Shown: positions 10,989-21,700 of the stretch, in pieces
Layout of the letters: the number at the start of each line of letters is the position of its first letter
Numbering within the stretch: the first letter of the stretch is position 1
From: Symbiodinium natans
Taxonomy: Eukaryota; Sar; Dinophyceae; Suessiales; Symbiodiniaceae
Assembly: GCA_905221605.1 (NCBI GenBank)
Contig: CAJNDS010002826.1
Location: 212,407-247,406, forward strand
Direction of reading: 5' to 3'
Length of the DNA stretch: 35,000 nucleotides
Program-made: the position numbers and the translations under genes
The notes under the pieces: model-generated
Databases searched by the model: none
What the model saw: the letters and a program-made list of their open reading frames with translations, nothing else
What the model was told of the DNA's origin: nothing

Positions 10989-12480
10989 GCCCGAATGCAC
11001 CTGTTAGCCCAACTCGTAACTCTATCCCGATCCCTCGCAAAGCAAAAACTCGAGAGACCACCCAAAGCTGCTCCTCTCCTACCGAGTGACACAGCACACC
11101 CGCACCTGTAATCACCTATCAATGAATGTGTGTAAAGCTTCCCGAGGGTTGAGGCACATTTCCCGTTGCGAAGGATCGGTGATATGTCAGCTTTAAACTC
11201 CCTAGAAGTCGCTGGGGGGAGAGAGTGGGAGGGCATGGGAATGGAGCTTTGGTGGGGTTTAGGGCGCTGGGCTTGGCCCTCGCTTGGCTCTGGAGAGGCA
11301 GCGACACGCTGACGCACATCATGATTGTGCCGTGCCTGATTTCTTCTGGCATCAGGCCGCCTCAATCATGCCTAGCTAACATAGGGCTACCGGGGGGGGG
11401 GGGGGTAACAGCACAGCAATTCTGTCATAGGTTGCCAGAACCCATGCATGTATGCTAAAGCCAGTAATGCAAACGCCCTCCAAGTGTGCGCCATTGCGAT
11501 AGTGATGAAATCACACCTTGAGGCTGTCTTCAGCACGCGGCTGCAAACCCAAAACCTGCAAGCCCTCTGAATTTTGGAAGGACCCTCAAGGACCTGCACC
11601 TCCGGAAGCCCTATCCTTACCCCAAAACAGTAGGCCAAAGAAGACGTGATGATGGTTTCTCAGGGAGAAGCGAGACCGGTGGCTTTGAGGTGCGAGACAT
11701 GCTCACGCGCAGCGGCAGCCCCATCACTGCTGGCCGGCTGCTGCCGCTGCACGGCCTGCTCCCCGCCTTGTTTAACTTGCAAATCTTGCATGCGGGTTGT
11801 TAGCATGTTTGAGCCTGAGGCTAAGTTGAAAATTCGTACTTTTGGTAGTGTGAATCCAGTTCATCTGCTTTTCGGTGACCCCAGTGGCTGCCAAAAGGCG
11901 AGGGGCTGATCAAAACAGCACTGAGTTAGGCTAGAAGTGATGTAGCGCTCACTGGTTTCAGGCATCTTGGCCAGCCAGTAAAAACTCGTGGAACACTGTG
12001 TTCTTTGCACAGGGAAGTGTTGACAAATTATGCCGCCACCGGGCTTCGCTATGTACGCCAGGGCATCGGATATGATATCGGGATTCGTGAAGCCTGTTTC
12101 AGTTTCGGAATATTTCGTGGCCACGGTTTCGGCTTGTCGGCGCAGTCAAAAAAATCAGACGCAGCTTCGGGTAGCCTCGTGTCGGAGTCGAAAACACGGA
12201 TTGTGCATTTCCAACGCATGTTTTTAATCTCCGGGTGCTTCTTCCCTGCGCCAGCTGCGTTCCAAACAAGACTGTAAGGATGTCCAAATGACATCTTTTG
12301 AGCTCCTGCATTCTATTTCTCATCGTCTACGGCCTACGGCTTTCACAGGCGCGGCCCCCAATTTGTAATGTTAGGTTGTCGAAGTCTGGTTTTTTCATTG
12401 CGCGGATATGCCGACGATTTGGTCAAGCTTGCGCCTGGCATAGAAAATGCGTTCCCGGGATTGCCATTTCGTTGAAGCAC
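10989..12480. other. Stretch with only weak coding hints
   Basis: A G homopolymer of about 15 lies near 11393-11407. At about 11672-11786 a frame reading TGGFEVRDMLTRSGSPITAG followed by LLPLHGLLPALFNLQ looks exon-like, but it has no known motif or verified partners. The 225-codon minus-strand frame at 10688-11365 overlaps the last exon of copy 2 and shows no family motif, so I treat it as spurious. Confidence 0.35.
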
Positions 12481-13440
12481 AGACCCAAAAGTACCCCGGC
12501 GCCTCCCTGCGCCAATTCTAGGGTCACCCCTACTGCCAAAGATGCACGTCACGAGTTAGAGGGTGCTGATTCTGCTGAGGCTGTCTATGTGCAGACGTTA
12601 CTTGACTGGGAGCAACAGGAACATGTAGGTAAGAGGGAGAAGTTAGTCATAGTGCCGGGGAGGAGGCCCAAGCTTGGTGTCCTTCACAGGTTCGAGACTC
12701 GTCTTCTCAAGTACCTTGGAGCCACACATTGTGATACAGCAGATCAATGGGCCGAAACCAAGCGCAGAGTCCAGGCGGGGCTCTATGCAGTAAAGCGTGT
12801 CGCTAAATATTGGTCTCTGGGATCCCATCGTGGCCAGGGTAACAAGCGAGAGACCTTGAAAAAGAAGAGCAGAAGAATGAGTTGTTCCAGCGCCTGCTCT
12901 TTGAGGCAGATATCCAGGGTGTGTTTCCGGTAGGAGGAGATTTCGGCACGTGCTCGGCGTTGGAAGTCAAGCGCAAGCCGTGTTTAGCTGCGCTCCGTTT
13001 TCACACCCTTGCTCGCAGCCATCTATCCCCCTTGCTACGCCAGATCGGAGGCTCTGTGCGTTCAGCTGACGCGAAGCGTCAGATGCAGATATATGCAGAT
13101 CAGGGCAGAGATGCCGGAGACCTTAAGTGTAGGGGGTGATGTCATCGGTGTCTTCCCGGCGGGGGGTGCCTGGGGCCTTCGCACGGCTCTTGACATCCGG
13201 TTCCGCCCTTCACTTGCGGCGCTAAGATTCAACCAGCTTGTGAAAAGAGAGCTGCGTGCTGCTTTGAGCTGAGAGCAACTCAAGGGCGGGGCCTGGGGCT
13301 TAAGGAAAGCGCTGGCGAGATCCTGTTGAAGGCTTTCTGCGCAGAGATTGAGAAGTGTCCCGGGGCAGCCAAGTCTGTGCCTGCGCCGTGGATGACTGAG
13401 ATGAGCCAGCCCAGTATCGAATTGAAAAACCCAAAGCTTG
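12481..13440 (+). pseudogene. Frame-shifted coding remnant with duplicated GDxxGVFPxGG motif
   Basis: Coding-like sequence runs through three frames. First comes a charged, helical-looking part (DWEQQEHVGKREK, LLKYLGATHCDTADQW, RVQAGLYAVKRVAKYW). Near 12870 the frame shifts by one, and a segment reads QKNELFQRLLFEADIQGVF, PVGG, ALEVKRK, LAALRF (copy A, about 12888-13024). A second version, GDVIGVFPAGGAWG, ALDIRFRPSLAALRF, NQLVKRELRAAL, lies at about 13137-13272 in another frame. The tail reads GLGLKESAGEILLKAFCAEI in a third frame. A related segment occurs near 27148. The frame breaks have no convincing introns, so I call it decayed. It may derive from a multicopy mobile element or gene family; I do not recognise the domain. 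Confidence 0.5.
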
Positions 13441-13712
13441 ATCTTGCCAAAATTTCAAAGCTCCATAGATTTCCGATTTTTTTCGAAGCCATGATGGCGT
13501 GGTCTTCTGTTCGCTGGATTTTTTCATCAGTATGCGTTCTGTTGGCTCTACGGTCAAAACTTATGATAAGAAAGGTTCGAAGGTCCACCAGAGTCTGGGA
13601 CATTTCTTAACCAGGCAGATGTATTAAGAAAGGTAGATTTGAGGCGAGAGTCTTGAAAACGTTTCTTATTCAACCTGACCAACCCTTTGCTTTCTCCGCC
13701 CTCCAGTTTTGT

Positions 13713-13801
13713 AGCCCTCCAGCCCTCCAGCCCTCCAGCCCTCAGCCCTCAGCCCTCCAGCTCCAGCCCTCCAGCCCTCCAGCCCTCCAGCCCTCCAGCC
13801 C
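13713..13801. repeat. (CCAGCCCT)n octamer array, left arm
   Basis: About ten units of the octamer AGCCCTCC, some shortened to CAGCCCT, run to the base before CCAAAGATTTT. Its reverse complement forms a similar array at 15080-15158, so the two flank the satellite locus in inverted orientation. Confidence 0.85.
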
Positions 13802-13849
13802 CAAAGATTTTGGAGCAAGAAAGGATTCAGATTGACAGGTCTAGGAGGG

Positions 13850-13881
13850 GGACCCTAAACCCCGACCCTAAACCCTAAACC
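13850..13881. repeat. Internal CCCTAAA telomere-like repeat
   Basis: Three CCCTAAA heptamers with one CCCCGA interruption. It matches the plant-type telomere unit found in dinoflagellates, but it is internal and short. Confidence 0.8.
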
Positions 13882-13916
13882 ACTCTTTCATATATAATAT
13901 AAATGTTAATGACTTT

Positions 13917-14384
13917 GCGGGCAAGGTCATATATTTAGCGGGCAAGGTCCTATATTTAGCGGGCAAGGTCATATATTTAGCGGGCAAGGTCATATATTTA
14001 GCGGGCAAGGTCATATATTTAGTGGGCAAGGTCCATTGGCTAAAAAATGACCTTGCCCACTAAATATATGACCTTGCCCGCTAAAGGGCGACCTTGCCCA
14101 CTAAATATATGACCTTGCCCGCTAAATATATGACCTTGCCCGCTAAATATATGACCTTGCCCGCTAAATATATGGCCCGGGCCAGGTCATATATTTAGCG
14201 GGCAAGGTCATATATTTAGCGGGCAAGGTCATATATTTAGCGGGCAAGGTCCTATATTTAGCGGGCAAGGTCCTATATTTAGCGGGCAAGGTCATATATT
14301 TAGCGGGCAAGGTCATATATTTAGCGGGCAAGGTCATATATTTAGCGGGCAAGGTCATATATTTAGCGGGCAAGGGTCCAAGGT
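13917..14384. repeat. 21-bp satellite with internal inversions
   Basis: The unit is GCGGGCAAGGTCATATATTTA, with a common variant having CCTATATTTA. Six forward units (13917-14035) are followed, after a short spacer near 14036-14050, by six units in reverse complement (about 14049-14173). A GGCCCGGGCC palindrome at about 14174-14183 follows, and then nine forward units to about 14380. The first two blocks could fold into a hairpin with arms of about 120 bp. The period of 21 leaves one minus-strand frame open as a seven-residue repeat, which is a consequence of the period. Confidence 0.92.
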
Positions 14385-14576
14385 CCCCCCCCCCCCCCCC
14401 CCCCCCCACCCCCCCCACCCCCCCCCCCCCCCCACCCCCCCCCCCCCCCCCCACCCCCCCCCCCCCCCCACCCCCCCCCACCCCCCCCCCCCCCCCCCCC
14501 AACCCCACCCCCCCCACCCCACCCCCCCCCACCCCCCCCACCCCACCCAACCCCCCCCACCCCACCCCCCACCACC
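14385..14576. repeat. Long cytosine tract with A interruptions
   Basis: About 190 bp of nearly pure C, interrupted by single A residues. The minus-strand open frames across it encode only glycine and tryptophan and are not genes. The length may be distorted by sequencing or assembly error. Confidence 0.9.
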
Positions 14577-14577
14577 C

Positions 14578-14745
14578 GAATAAGTTTCTGAATGACCGCG
14601 CCTGTTTTTGAGGCCCCTGAAGCCCCTCAAAAGAGTCAAGAGACTCAAGATGGCTTCCAAAGAATAAGTTCCCGAATGACCGCGCCTGTTTTTGAGGCCC
14701 CTGAAGCCCCTCAATCGATTCAAGAAACTCAAGATGGCTTCCAAA
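14578..14745. repeat. Tandem duplication, 84-bp period
   Basis: A segment starting GAATAAGTT at 14578 repeats at 14662 with few differences; both contain GAATGACCGCGCCTG and end with AAGATGGCTTCCAAA. Just downstream, ATCCATTCTGTTGACCACGT also occurs twice (about 14758 and 14821). Confidence 0.85.
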
Positions 14746-15034
14746 TCTGATAAACAGATCCATTCTGTTGACCACGTTTGGTTTTCTTGTCCGCTCGAAA
14801 CAGAAACATGTGGTTAACAAATCCATTCTGTTGACCACGTGCCTAGAGAAGAAGGAGGTTGGACATTTTTCCTAATGTTGTTGAAAACGTGTCTGACTCG
14901 GGTAGGTAAAACTCTTTGGAGTAGGAAGAAAACCTTTTATTTTCTTAATGTTATGGGATTCTTTGGGCGGGTGGGTTTTTTTCCGTTGCCTGAACACACT
15001 GCTGGCCTAGTAAATGCTCGAACTTGAGATGCTG

Positions 15035-15074
15035 AACCCTAAACCCTAAACCCTAAACCTTAAACCCTAAACCC
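15035..15074. repeat. Internal CCCTAAA telomere-like repeat
   Basis: Five to six CCCTAAA units, one changed to CCTTAAA, lie directly before the right-hand octamer array. They have the same orientation as the run at 13850-13881. Confidence 0.85.
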
Positions 15075-15079
15075 AGCAC

Positions 15080-15158
15080 TGGAGGGCTGGAGGGCTGGAG
15101 GGCTGGAGGGCTGGAGGCTGGAGAGGGCTGGAGGGCTGGAGGGCTGGAGAGCTGGAGC
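15080..15158. repeat. (GGAGGGCT)n octamer array, right arm
   Basis: About nine GGAGGGCT octamers, some imperfect. This is the reverse complement of the array at 13713-13801, closing the composite locus. Confidence 0.85.
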
Positions 15159-15299
15159 CTTGCAAAAAGGCCATTCAATTTGTAATTACGTTTGGGTTGC
15201 GATTCAGACTCTGAATATAATTATTTTTCTCAATTCGAGAGTCTCATTTCTTGCTTCATAAAATTTCTTAACACAAAGTTCCACCGTATATCACGGCAT

Positions 15300-15375
15300 T
15301 CCCTGTTGACTTTGAATGGCTTTCCCTATTGATTTTGAATGGCCGTCCCTATTGATTTTTCTATTGATGTTGAAA
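15300..15375. repeat. Short imperfect tandem repeat
   Basis: Three to four imperfect copies of CCCTATTGATTTTGAATGGC occur in a row, partly overlapping the coding-like stretch that follows. Confidence 0.7.
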
Positions 15376-15780
15376 ATGGCTCGGTTGCCCGGGACCCCCT
15401 TGTCAGTTGGGATTATGAAGTTGTGACAATGGGGGGCCAAGCCACGCACTCTGAGGAGCGTGCACCTGTTGTGCCCACTTCTGTGCCTGTGTTGTTAGGG
15501 GTGCAGCAGCGACAACCTTTGGACACTTCTTTTTCTCATTCTGTTTTGCATGAGTGTTCTCGTCAAGTTCTCGTCCAAAACGAGAACGTGGGAGATCTCG
15601 GTCTCCTGCCCCTCGCACTTTGGGCGTCCAAAGGAGTATCTCTGTCTCTGACACGCGTGGCGAGATTAATCTTTTGTTGCCGGTTTCGATTGGTCCAGAG
15701 ATGCCGCGTGTGTCCGACCGTCGTCAATTTACGTCACGAGCTGTCAGTGGTTCAATTTACCAAACTTGAAGAGCAATGCT
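15339..15780 (+). other. Coding-like stretch, possible retroelement or gene fragment
   Basis: One frame reads SVARDPLVSWDYEVVTMGG and continues to about 15560. A second frame then becomes more protein-like, with an arginine/serine-rich part (RPKRERGRSRSPAPRTLG) and SVSDTRGEINLLLPVSIG, ending near 15769. This suggests a single frameshift within one former coding region. No domain is recognised. It is flanked by repeats on both sides, which fits a mobile-element fragment but does not prove it. Confidence 0.3.
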
Positions 15781-15807
15781 CTGTTGCATGGGTGCCAAGC
15801 ATAGAAT

Positions 15808-16060
15808 CAGGGTGCGGTGCAGTGGTGCCGGCGGTGGGGTGCAGTGGTGCAGGGGGCGGGGTGCGGGGTGGGGTGGGGGGCGCGGGGCCGGGGCCGCGGG
15901 GCCGTGAAACCGCGGGGCGCGGGCGCGGGGCGGGGGGGCACGGGGCACGGGGTGCGGGGTGCGGGGTGCGGGGTGCCGGGGGTGCGGGGGGTGCGGGGCG
16001 CGGGGCGCGGGGCGCAGGGCGCGGGGCGGGGTCGGGGTGCGGGGTGCGGTGCAGGGTGCG
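15808..16060. repeat. G-rich GGGGTGC/GGGGCGC repeat
   Basis: About 250 bp of variable units around GCGGGGTGC with many runs of three or more G on the plus strand; the sequence could form G-quadruplexes. The open frames in it, on both strands, are low-complexity artefacts. Confidence 0.85.
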
Positions 16061-16291
16061 AGGGAACACCCCTACGTCCTGATCCCGCGCCTGCCGCGGT
16101 TCGAACCTGCGCCCCCTGCGCCCCGAATCCGCGCCCCCTTGCACCCTGAACCATGCAGCTCCCCATGCCCGCGCCCTCACGTTGGCGTACGATAGAAACC
16201 ATGGCTCTCATTGCTTTTAAAGGTTGATAAGGTTCAACATTAAAATCGCAAAGGAATCTTTACCAAATCCATCAAGATTGCTTAGAAGACA

Positions 16292-16560
16292 TTTTCCATT
16301 GTGGCACAGAGACAATAGGGATTTCCTATGCAAAGTTAGAGGAAATAGAGGATGTGGCGTTGCTTCTGACTACTCGAAATTTAGAGAATAGACGGTCTCC
16401 ATTGGAACACAGAGAAGAATTTTGTCTAGAGATATAGAGAAATTTTAGTTTTCCATGGCAACGTAGAGGATATCCTATGAATAAAGAAATAGACATCTTC
16501 TGTTGGAGTGCAAAGAAAATAGAAGTTTTCCATGGCAACATAGAGAAAATAGAGGATTTC
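16292..16560. repeat. Imperfect tandem repeats with TTTTCCATGGCAACATAGAG core
   Basis: Versions of the core occur at about 16292, 16393, 16449 and 16526, with AAATAGA-rich sequence between. Spacing is irregular (about 55-100 bp). No coding signal. Confidence 0.6.
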
Positions 16561-16756
16561 CTGTGAAAACAAGGCAGGTTTTCAAATGGAAATATTGAAA
16601 TAGTACTATTAAATGGTGATCCTTATTTTCTTGATCCATTGGCATGGTGTTGGATCCGTCACCCCTTCTTTTGGCGTCTTCCGCCTATGCTGGATTGCGC
16701 GGAGGGAAGCGCGGTGAAGGCGTGGTATTCCGGGTCCGTGGTCCTCCACTCCACCC

Positions 16757-16871
16757 CTCCCCTCTCCTCTCCTCTCCTCTCCTCTTCTCTTCTCTTCTCT
16801 TCTCTTCTCTTCTCTTCTCTTCTCTGCCTTCTCGTTTCCTGTCTTTTCTCTCTTCTCTTCTCTTTTCTTCC
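16757..16871. repeat. Pyrimidine tract (TCTCC)n/(TCTTC)n
   Basis: A plus-strand polypyrimidine run of CTCCT units turns into CTTCT units. Simple sequence; the overlapping frames are artefacts. No branch point or acceptor use is evident. Confidence 0.88.
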
Positions 16872-18733
16872 CGTCGATTCTTCTTTTGCCCCGTCCGTTG
16901 CCGCGCTTCGATGTGCAGAAGTAGGACCGGGTGGCGGCGCCGTCCGTCGCAAGCCCGCGGGGACAAATCCCCTACGTCCCAAACCGCCAAATCCTTGAAC
17001 CCTAAAATCCCTAGACCCTATAACATCCCTAGCCCACAATCCCTATAAGACCATAATCCCTACGCCCTGCACCCTAAAATCCCTAAACGCAGGCTTTGCA
17101 CCTCGCCGTATGCCCTCGTGTATTTTAGAACCGAAACAGTTGTCCAAGATTGACAAGCAGCGTTTCTGGTATAATTACTCTGAGCAAGGTGTACGGTTGA
17201 AGCAACGACATTCTTCAATTAAATGCTCCGTTTCAGGGTTCCAAGCACTTGACATCGAACGCTGCTTACAAGTAGCGCAACCCCTTTTCTGATGCCCTCC
17301 CCACCCTCCCTCTCCGCCCCCCCTCCTAGCCCGAAAAGCCTCCTGCCCAAACCCAAAAGGTGCTTCAAACCCAACAACAACACCTCAAGCCGAAAACCTT
17401 CTGCCCAACCCTTCCAAACCTGGGACACAAACCCTATGCCCCAAACCCTAAAAACACCGCCCGCGCCCAATGAAAAAATAAAAGCTGACCGCCCGAAAAT
17501 CTTGCCAAATCCAGCAAACCCCTCCCTCTGCTCGAATTCTAAACAGCCCAAGAATTTTCGACTGCGCAGCCGGTTCCAGGAGTTTAATACAACGTTTCAG
17601 TTGCGGAAATGACCTCCTTATTTTCAAGCCTTTGGGCTCCACATCCCCGCTCTCGCCGTTGTTTGGAATCTTACAGTTTGGGGTTTCATTGCTTTGCTGT
17701 CTAGTTTTTTGGTTGTTGTAGGTTGTTTTCAGAATATCAACTGGCGCCGCTCCATTTGGGCACAGCTCTTTGGCAGTTTGGAGGCATATACCCTCCGTTG
17801 CAGTGTAGGGAGGAGGAGAAGTCCGCGCCCGGGTTCAACCCAAGCTCCGAAGCCGAGGTTTCTGCTCTGGGTGGTGCACGCAGCTCTCAACCAAGCAACG
17901 CAGAGGAGCACCGCGACTTTGCGACTTGGCCCACGGTTAAACATGGCGAGCTTCTGATAATGCCTCATGCAACCGTTGGTTTGAACTGGCCTTTGCGACT
18001 GTTGGTCTGGGTTGGGACTGCCCAATTCAGGGTCCACTTTTGCTTTCAACGAGGTTTGTCGAAGCGTGGCGCGCGGCGCTGTATCGGCAGGAGGCTCCTG
18101 TCGCGCGGCAAAAGAAGCTTGGGAAATTCGATCTGAAAAAGCTTAAACCCGTGATTCCTTGATGCCATCCAGAACCGTTGCTCTCTATAGACAGTACCCT
18201 CCATACTGCGTGCACAAAACCTGAAATTCACCCCTCTGGAAGCGTCTCCCTAAAGCCGAGGCGACCCCAACGGCATGCTGCGGAAGCAAGGGCTGCCAGG
18301 CTGATCGCGGGTTTCAGTGGAGCTGCCTTGTGTTTAAGTCTCCACGGAGAGCCTTTGCCAAGGCCCCTTTTTGGAGACACTGTACGTGCTTTACAAACGG
18401 AATACCAGTCAAGAGAAACCGCGGATAACCTGAAGCTTTCCTCGGCCATGCTGAATGATCGAAGATGCTGGGTGAAGCCCAGACCCAACCCGAGTGACAG
18501 GGGTTGTCAACTCCCACGTACTGGGGCCGCACTGTCCGCTGAAGCATGATGCTGGAACAAGCACCGACCAGCTTGTTTTGGGGAAAATGGCTATGCTTTG
18601 AGGCTTTCGGATCTAGCGAAGCAGGAGTAACAGGAGCTGGGTCGCTGCCTAGACCCACAGCAAGCTACATGCGACTGATGGACCTGAGCGCACCGATACA
18701 AGTTTTGGAGCTGAGAAGCCTGTGCACGCGCAG
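16872..18733. other. Region upstream of CER1-like gene; weak coding hints
   Basis: 16985-17095 and about 17430-17460 contain degenerate CCCTAAA-like words. A short plus-strand frame at 18049-18162 reads FVEAWRAALYRQEAPVARQK and ends LKKLKPVIP before a TGA; it looks protein-like but is unrecognised. The missing N-terminal part of the CER1-like gene is expected in this interval. I could not find the histidine boxes of its usual fatty-acid hydroxylase domain. Confidence 0.35.
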
Positions 18734-21700
18734 GTGTGCTCCTTACTCGCGAAAGCTCCAGACCCCAGCACATCGAAGCTGGACGTCGTCTTCTTCTCGC
18801 ATCCGCCGTGTCTGGGACGATTGCAGGAGTGCCCACCCAGACAGGATCCATCAGGCAGTTTAAGGGTGGTGGAGTCTTCCTCACGCCCCAAGCCCTTCGA
18901 TCCTGAGCCCAACCCCGGAATCCTAATCTCAGGTATCCCAGCTCGCTCTTTAGCCTCTGGTGGCCCAGCGCCTCTCGGGGATCGAAAAGTGGCTGGGCTC
19001 CTTCGTGGTGGACACTTGGGGCCTCAGCCAGAGCAGGAGTTTGGGATCTGCACATGTTTTGGACCGCTAAGCAGGTTCGAGAAGACCTTTAAGGCCAATG
19101 CTTTGTTTTTTTTGTATGAACCCTCCGGCCAAGGATGTACCTCTTCGGCCCTCCGCTGTCCCTGATCATCCCATTCTTGTGGCCACTCTTGCGGATTCTG
19201 GCCTTGATCAGCGAGTTAAGAAGGGGATGTGTTGCTATAGGCATCGAAGCAGTGTACTTTGCTCTGTGTTTGCTGCGGCTTCTGGGTTCTGCTTTCATGT
19301 ACAATCAGTCCTGAAACATGCTATGCCTCGGTTCCATAAGCGTTTATGGGATTGACCATATCGTCGACCAACCATTTTTTGCCAACCCCAAGCCGAGCAA
19401 GGAACGGCCAGGGTTTCGAGGTCGCGGAGGATGTGGCGTATGCCAATGTGCACATGCAAAACTGGGTCTTAGCCTGCTTCGGCTACCAGTACCTGCTCCG
19501 CGGCAGCCCAGCGTTGTAGCACCGTTGTAGCCGCGCATTCTGGGAGTCGAGAGTGTAGGGCGGGTCGGGGCTCACTCGCCTTGTTGTTTCAACTGTTTAC
19601 AGCCAAGGCTATGGCCGTTTCGATCCTTCGTCGCTGCATCTAGCCTGTTAAATGCAGGTTGCGATGCAGGTTGAAAGCAGAGAGTGATGAAGCGCAAACA
19701 CGTGAACCCATCTGCACATTTTGGGAACTGCCCAGTAGAGCCGCGCACGCCAACTTTGAGAATTCATCTCTCCAGGCACGGATCGCCCAAAGCGCGGCCA
19801 TGGCCGAGGAGAGGGGGGCGCGGGTCCTTTCCCTGGGTGCCCTGAACAAGGCAGAATGGATGAACAACGGCGCTCTGCCCGAAAGTCAGGGAAGGGGGAT
19901 GGATAGGGCCTGAGAATTGTGCTTTGTCTTCTCGGAGTACAGGGGATTACAGGTTGCATATTCCTTGCTATTTTTCTTGCTGCCGCATATACGCAGAAAA
20001 TCATCAAACCCCAGCCTCGCATTTACCGAGGCGGGCTGGCACTGCTGCGAGGCCTCGGTGGCGGTGCCTCGGTCTGCAGGTTACGAAGCTGGAGTATGCT
20101 GGAGTCGAAAGCCCGAAAACCCGGGCTCTGGAGACTTCGGAGCTATCCGGTGCTTAAAGTTGAAAGTGCAGGATTCGGTCTCCAGGGCTTCCCAGCTGGA
20201 GTAAGGCTGTCATGTGGATCCAAGGAGTGCGGCTTGTGCACGGCAACACGCTCACAGCTGCAGCTGTCGTGGAGGCTGCGAGAGTTTGTGTTTACGGACC
20301 TCCAGAATCAAGGCACCTCGCATCTGGTTCTCTCGGATGTCCCACAACCCCAGCATGCAAGGTGTGGCATGCTCGAGAGGTCGAAGTTCGAGTTGTTGAA
20401 GATGCGCCGGTTCGCTTCGATGAGTGGGCGCGTTCGCCACTTGAAGGTAGCCACTTCAAGATCCAATGCCGCTTAAACCATCTCAGATAACGACCGATGT
20501 CGCCCGAGAAAGAAAAGCTAGCCAGGCTGCCAGTGCGCTTTTCGGACCTGTGAGCTCGGTGACGGCGCCGATCTTTGTCACCGGAGCCTCCAGCGCCCTG
20601 GCGCAAAACAGGTCAATCGAAAGTAAGGCTTCTGATCTACACTGAAGTTTACTCGTTTCCAAGTTGTTCGCACAAAGAAGCTGTAGCCACAGCTTCAAAA
20701 TACCCTCAGGGCTGGAATTGTGCCTGATCTTGAGGACACAGAGCCGCAATTGCATGCGACAGGCCCGAGCCATAAACTCCTTGAAGCCCTACAAACCTCT
20801 GCCGAGGCAAAGTGGGTGCTGCTGTGGCGCTGCGTTTGCTGCAGCTCGGCTACCCGGTCCTGGCGCACTCCAGTGACCCCGAGAGGCCCTTGGGGTGTTG
20901 GGCTCTCGTGCCTATGGCGTTCTCACATGTTATTATGGTTGTTGGACCTAGGATGGTCTAGGTTTTTGACAAATGGAATTCGTAGGGTTTCCGGCCAAGC
21001 ATGCCACAATTGGACCCTGTAGTCTGCCGAGCCGGCGGTGACTTGTATCGTTGTACGCTTCCCACAATCAGCCAGTCAGGCTGGAGAAACACAGATACGA
21101 CCGCCCACTCAACCAGGATCAGTTGTGATTCTTGTGACTCCTTGTCACAGTCGCAACGATGTGGTGAGAGGTGATTGGTGATTTTGTTTGCTGGCCACTT
21201 GACCCCCAAAATGTGAGGCATTACGCCCTGAAATTCCTGTAAAAGCCCGAAACCGGAAACCCACTATCGATAGCCTCGTGAAAACATGTGCAAAAGACCT
21301 TTCATCGTACGGGCGCCGTACGTGTCCCCGACAGCCAGCCCAGCCTGGTTCAGGGCTCAGGAGGTTAGGGGGCAAAGAGCTCCCACCTTGGACACCCTAA
21401 AGATGGTTTGGGGATCTGCAAAGAAAGTCCTCGCAAGCCCCAAGTTTGTGGCAACCGCGAAAAGTCTCGAAGGCTCCGGCGATTGGATGCCAAGGCACAG
21501 CAGCTCGGCGCCAACTTGGCGACCAACCTTCAGGCCGGAGGCTTGCATGTGTGTGTGTGTGTGTGTGTTTACTTTTTTGGGGTCCCGCGAACAGAAGAGT
21601 TCCGCCCTTGAAATCGTTCGGTTGCTATCCATGAAAATCCCACAAGGCTCACAAGTCCACCTTGCAAAGAAGCACAAATCGATGCCCAAAGCCGAGATGC

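Noticed and set aside
10688-11365. A 225-codon minus-strand frame
   Set aside because: It overlaps the last exon of tandem copy 2, which is supported by paralogy, and has no recognisable motif.
13917-14384. Regular repeats resembling a CRISPR array
   Set aside because: The units are contiguous without unique spacers, include inversions, and the sequence is eukaryotic.
14164-14838. A 224-codon minus-strand frame with LPAKYMT repeats and polyglycine
   Set aside because: It is created by the 21-bp satellite (a multiple of three without stops) and the C tract; no coding signal beyond the repeat.
13850-15074. CCCTAAA runs as a true telomere
   Set aside because: Runs are only a few units long, interrupted and internal, with genes on both sides.
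16080-16105. GGTTCGAACC, like the T-arm of a tRNA gene (also near 32470)
   Set aside because: No matching acceptor stem, D-arm or anticodon arm could be found around either site.
20560-20885. TGASSKVG as a separate short-chain dehydrogenase gene
   Set aside because: The order LSLGALNK, HGNTLTAA, TGASSK and matching intron phases place it inside the CER1/WAX2-like gene.
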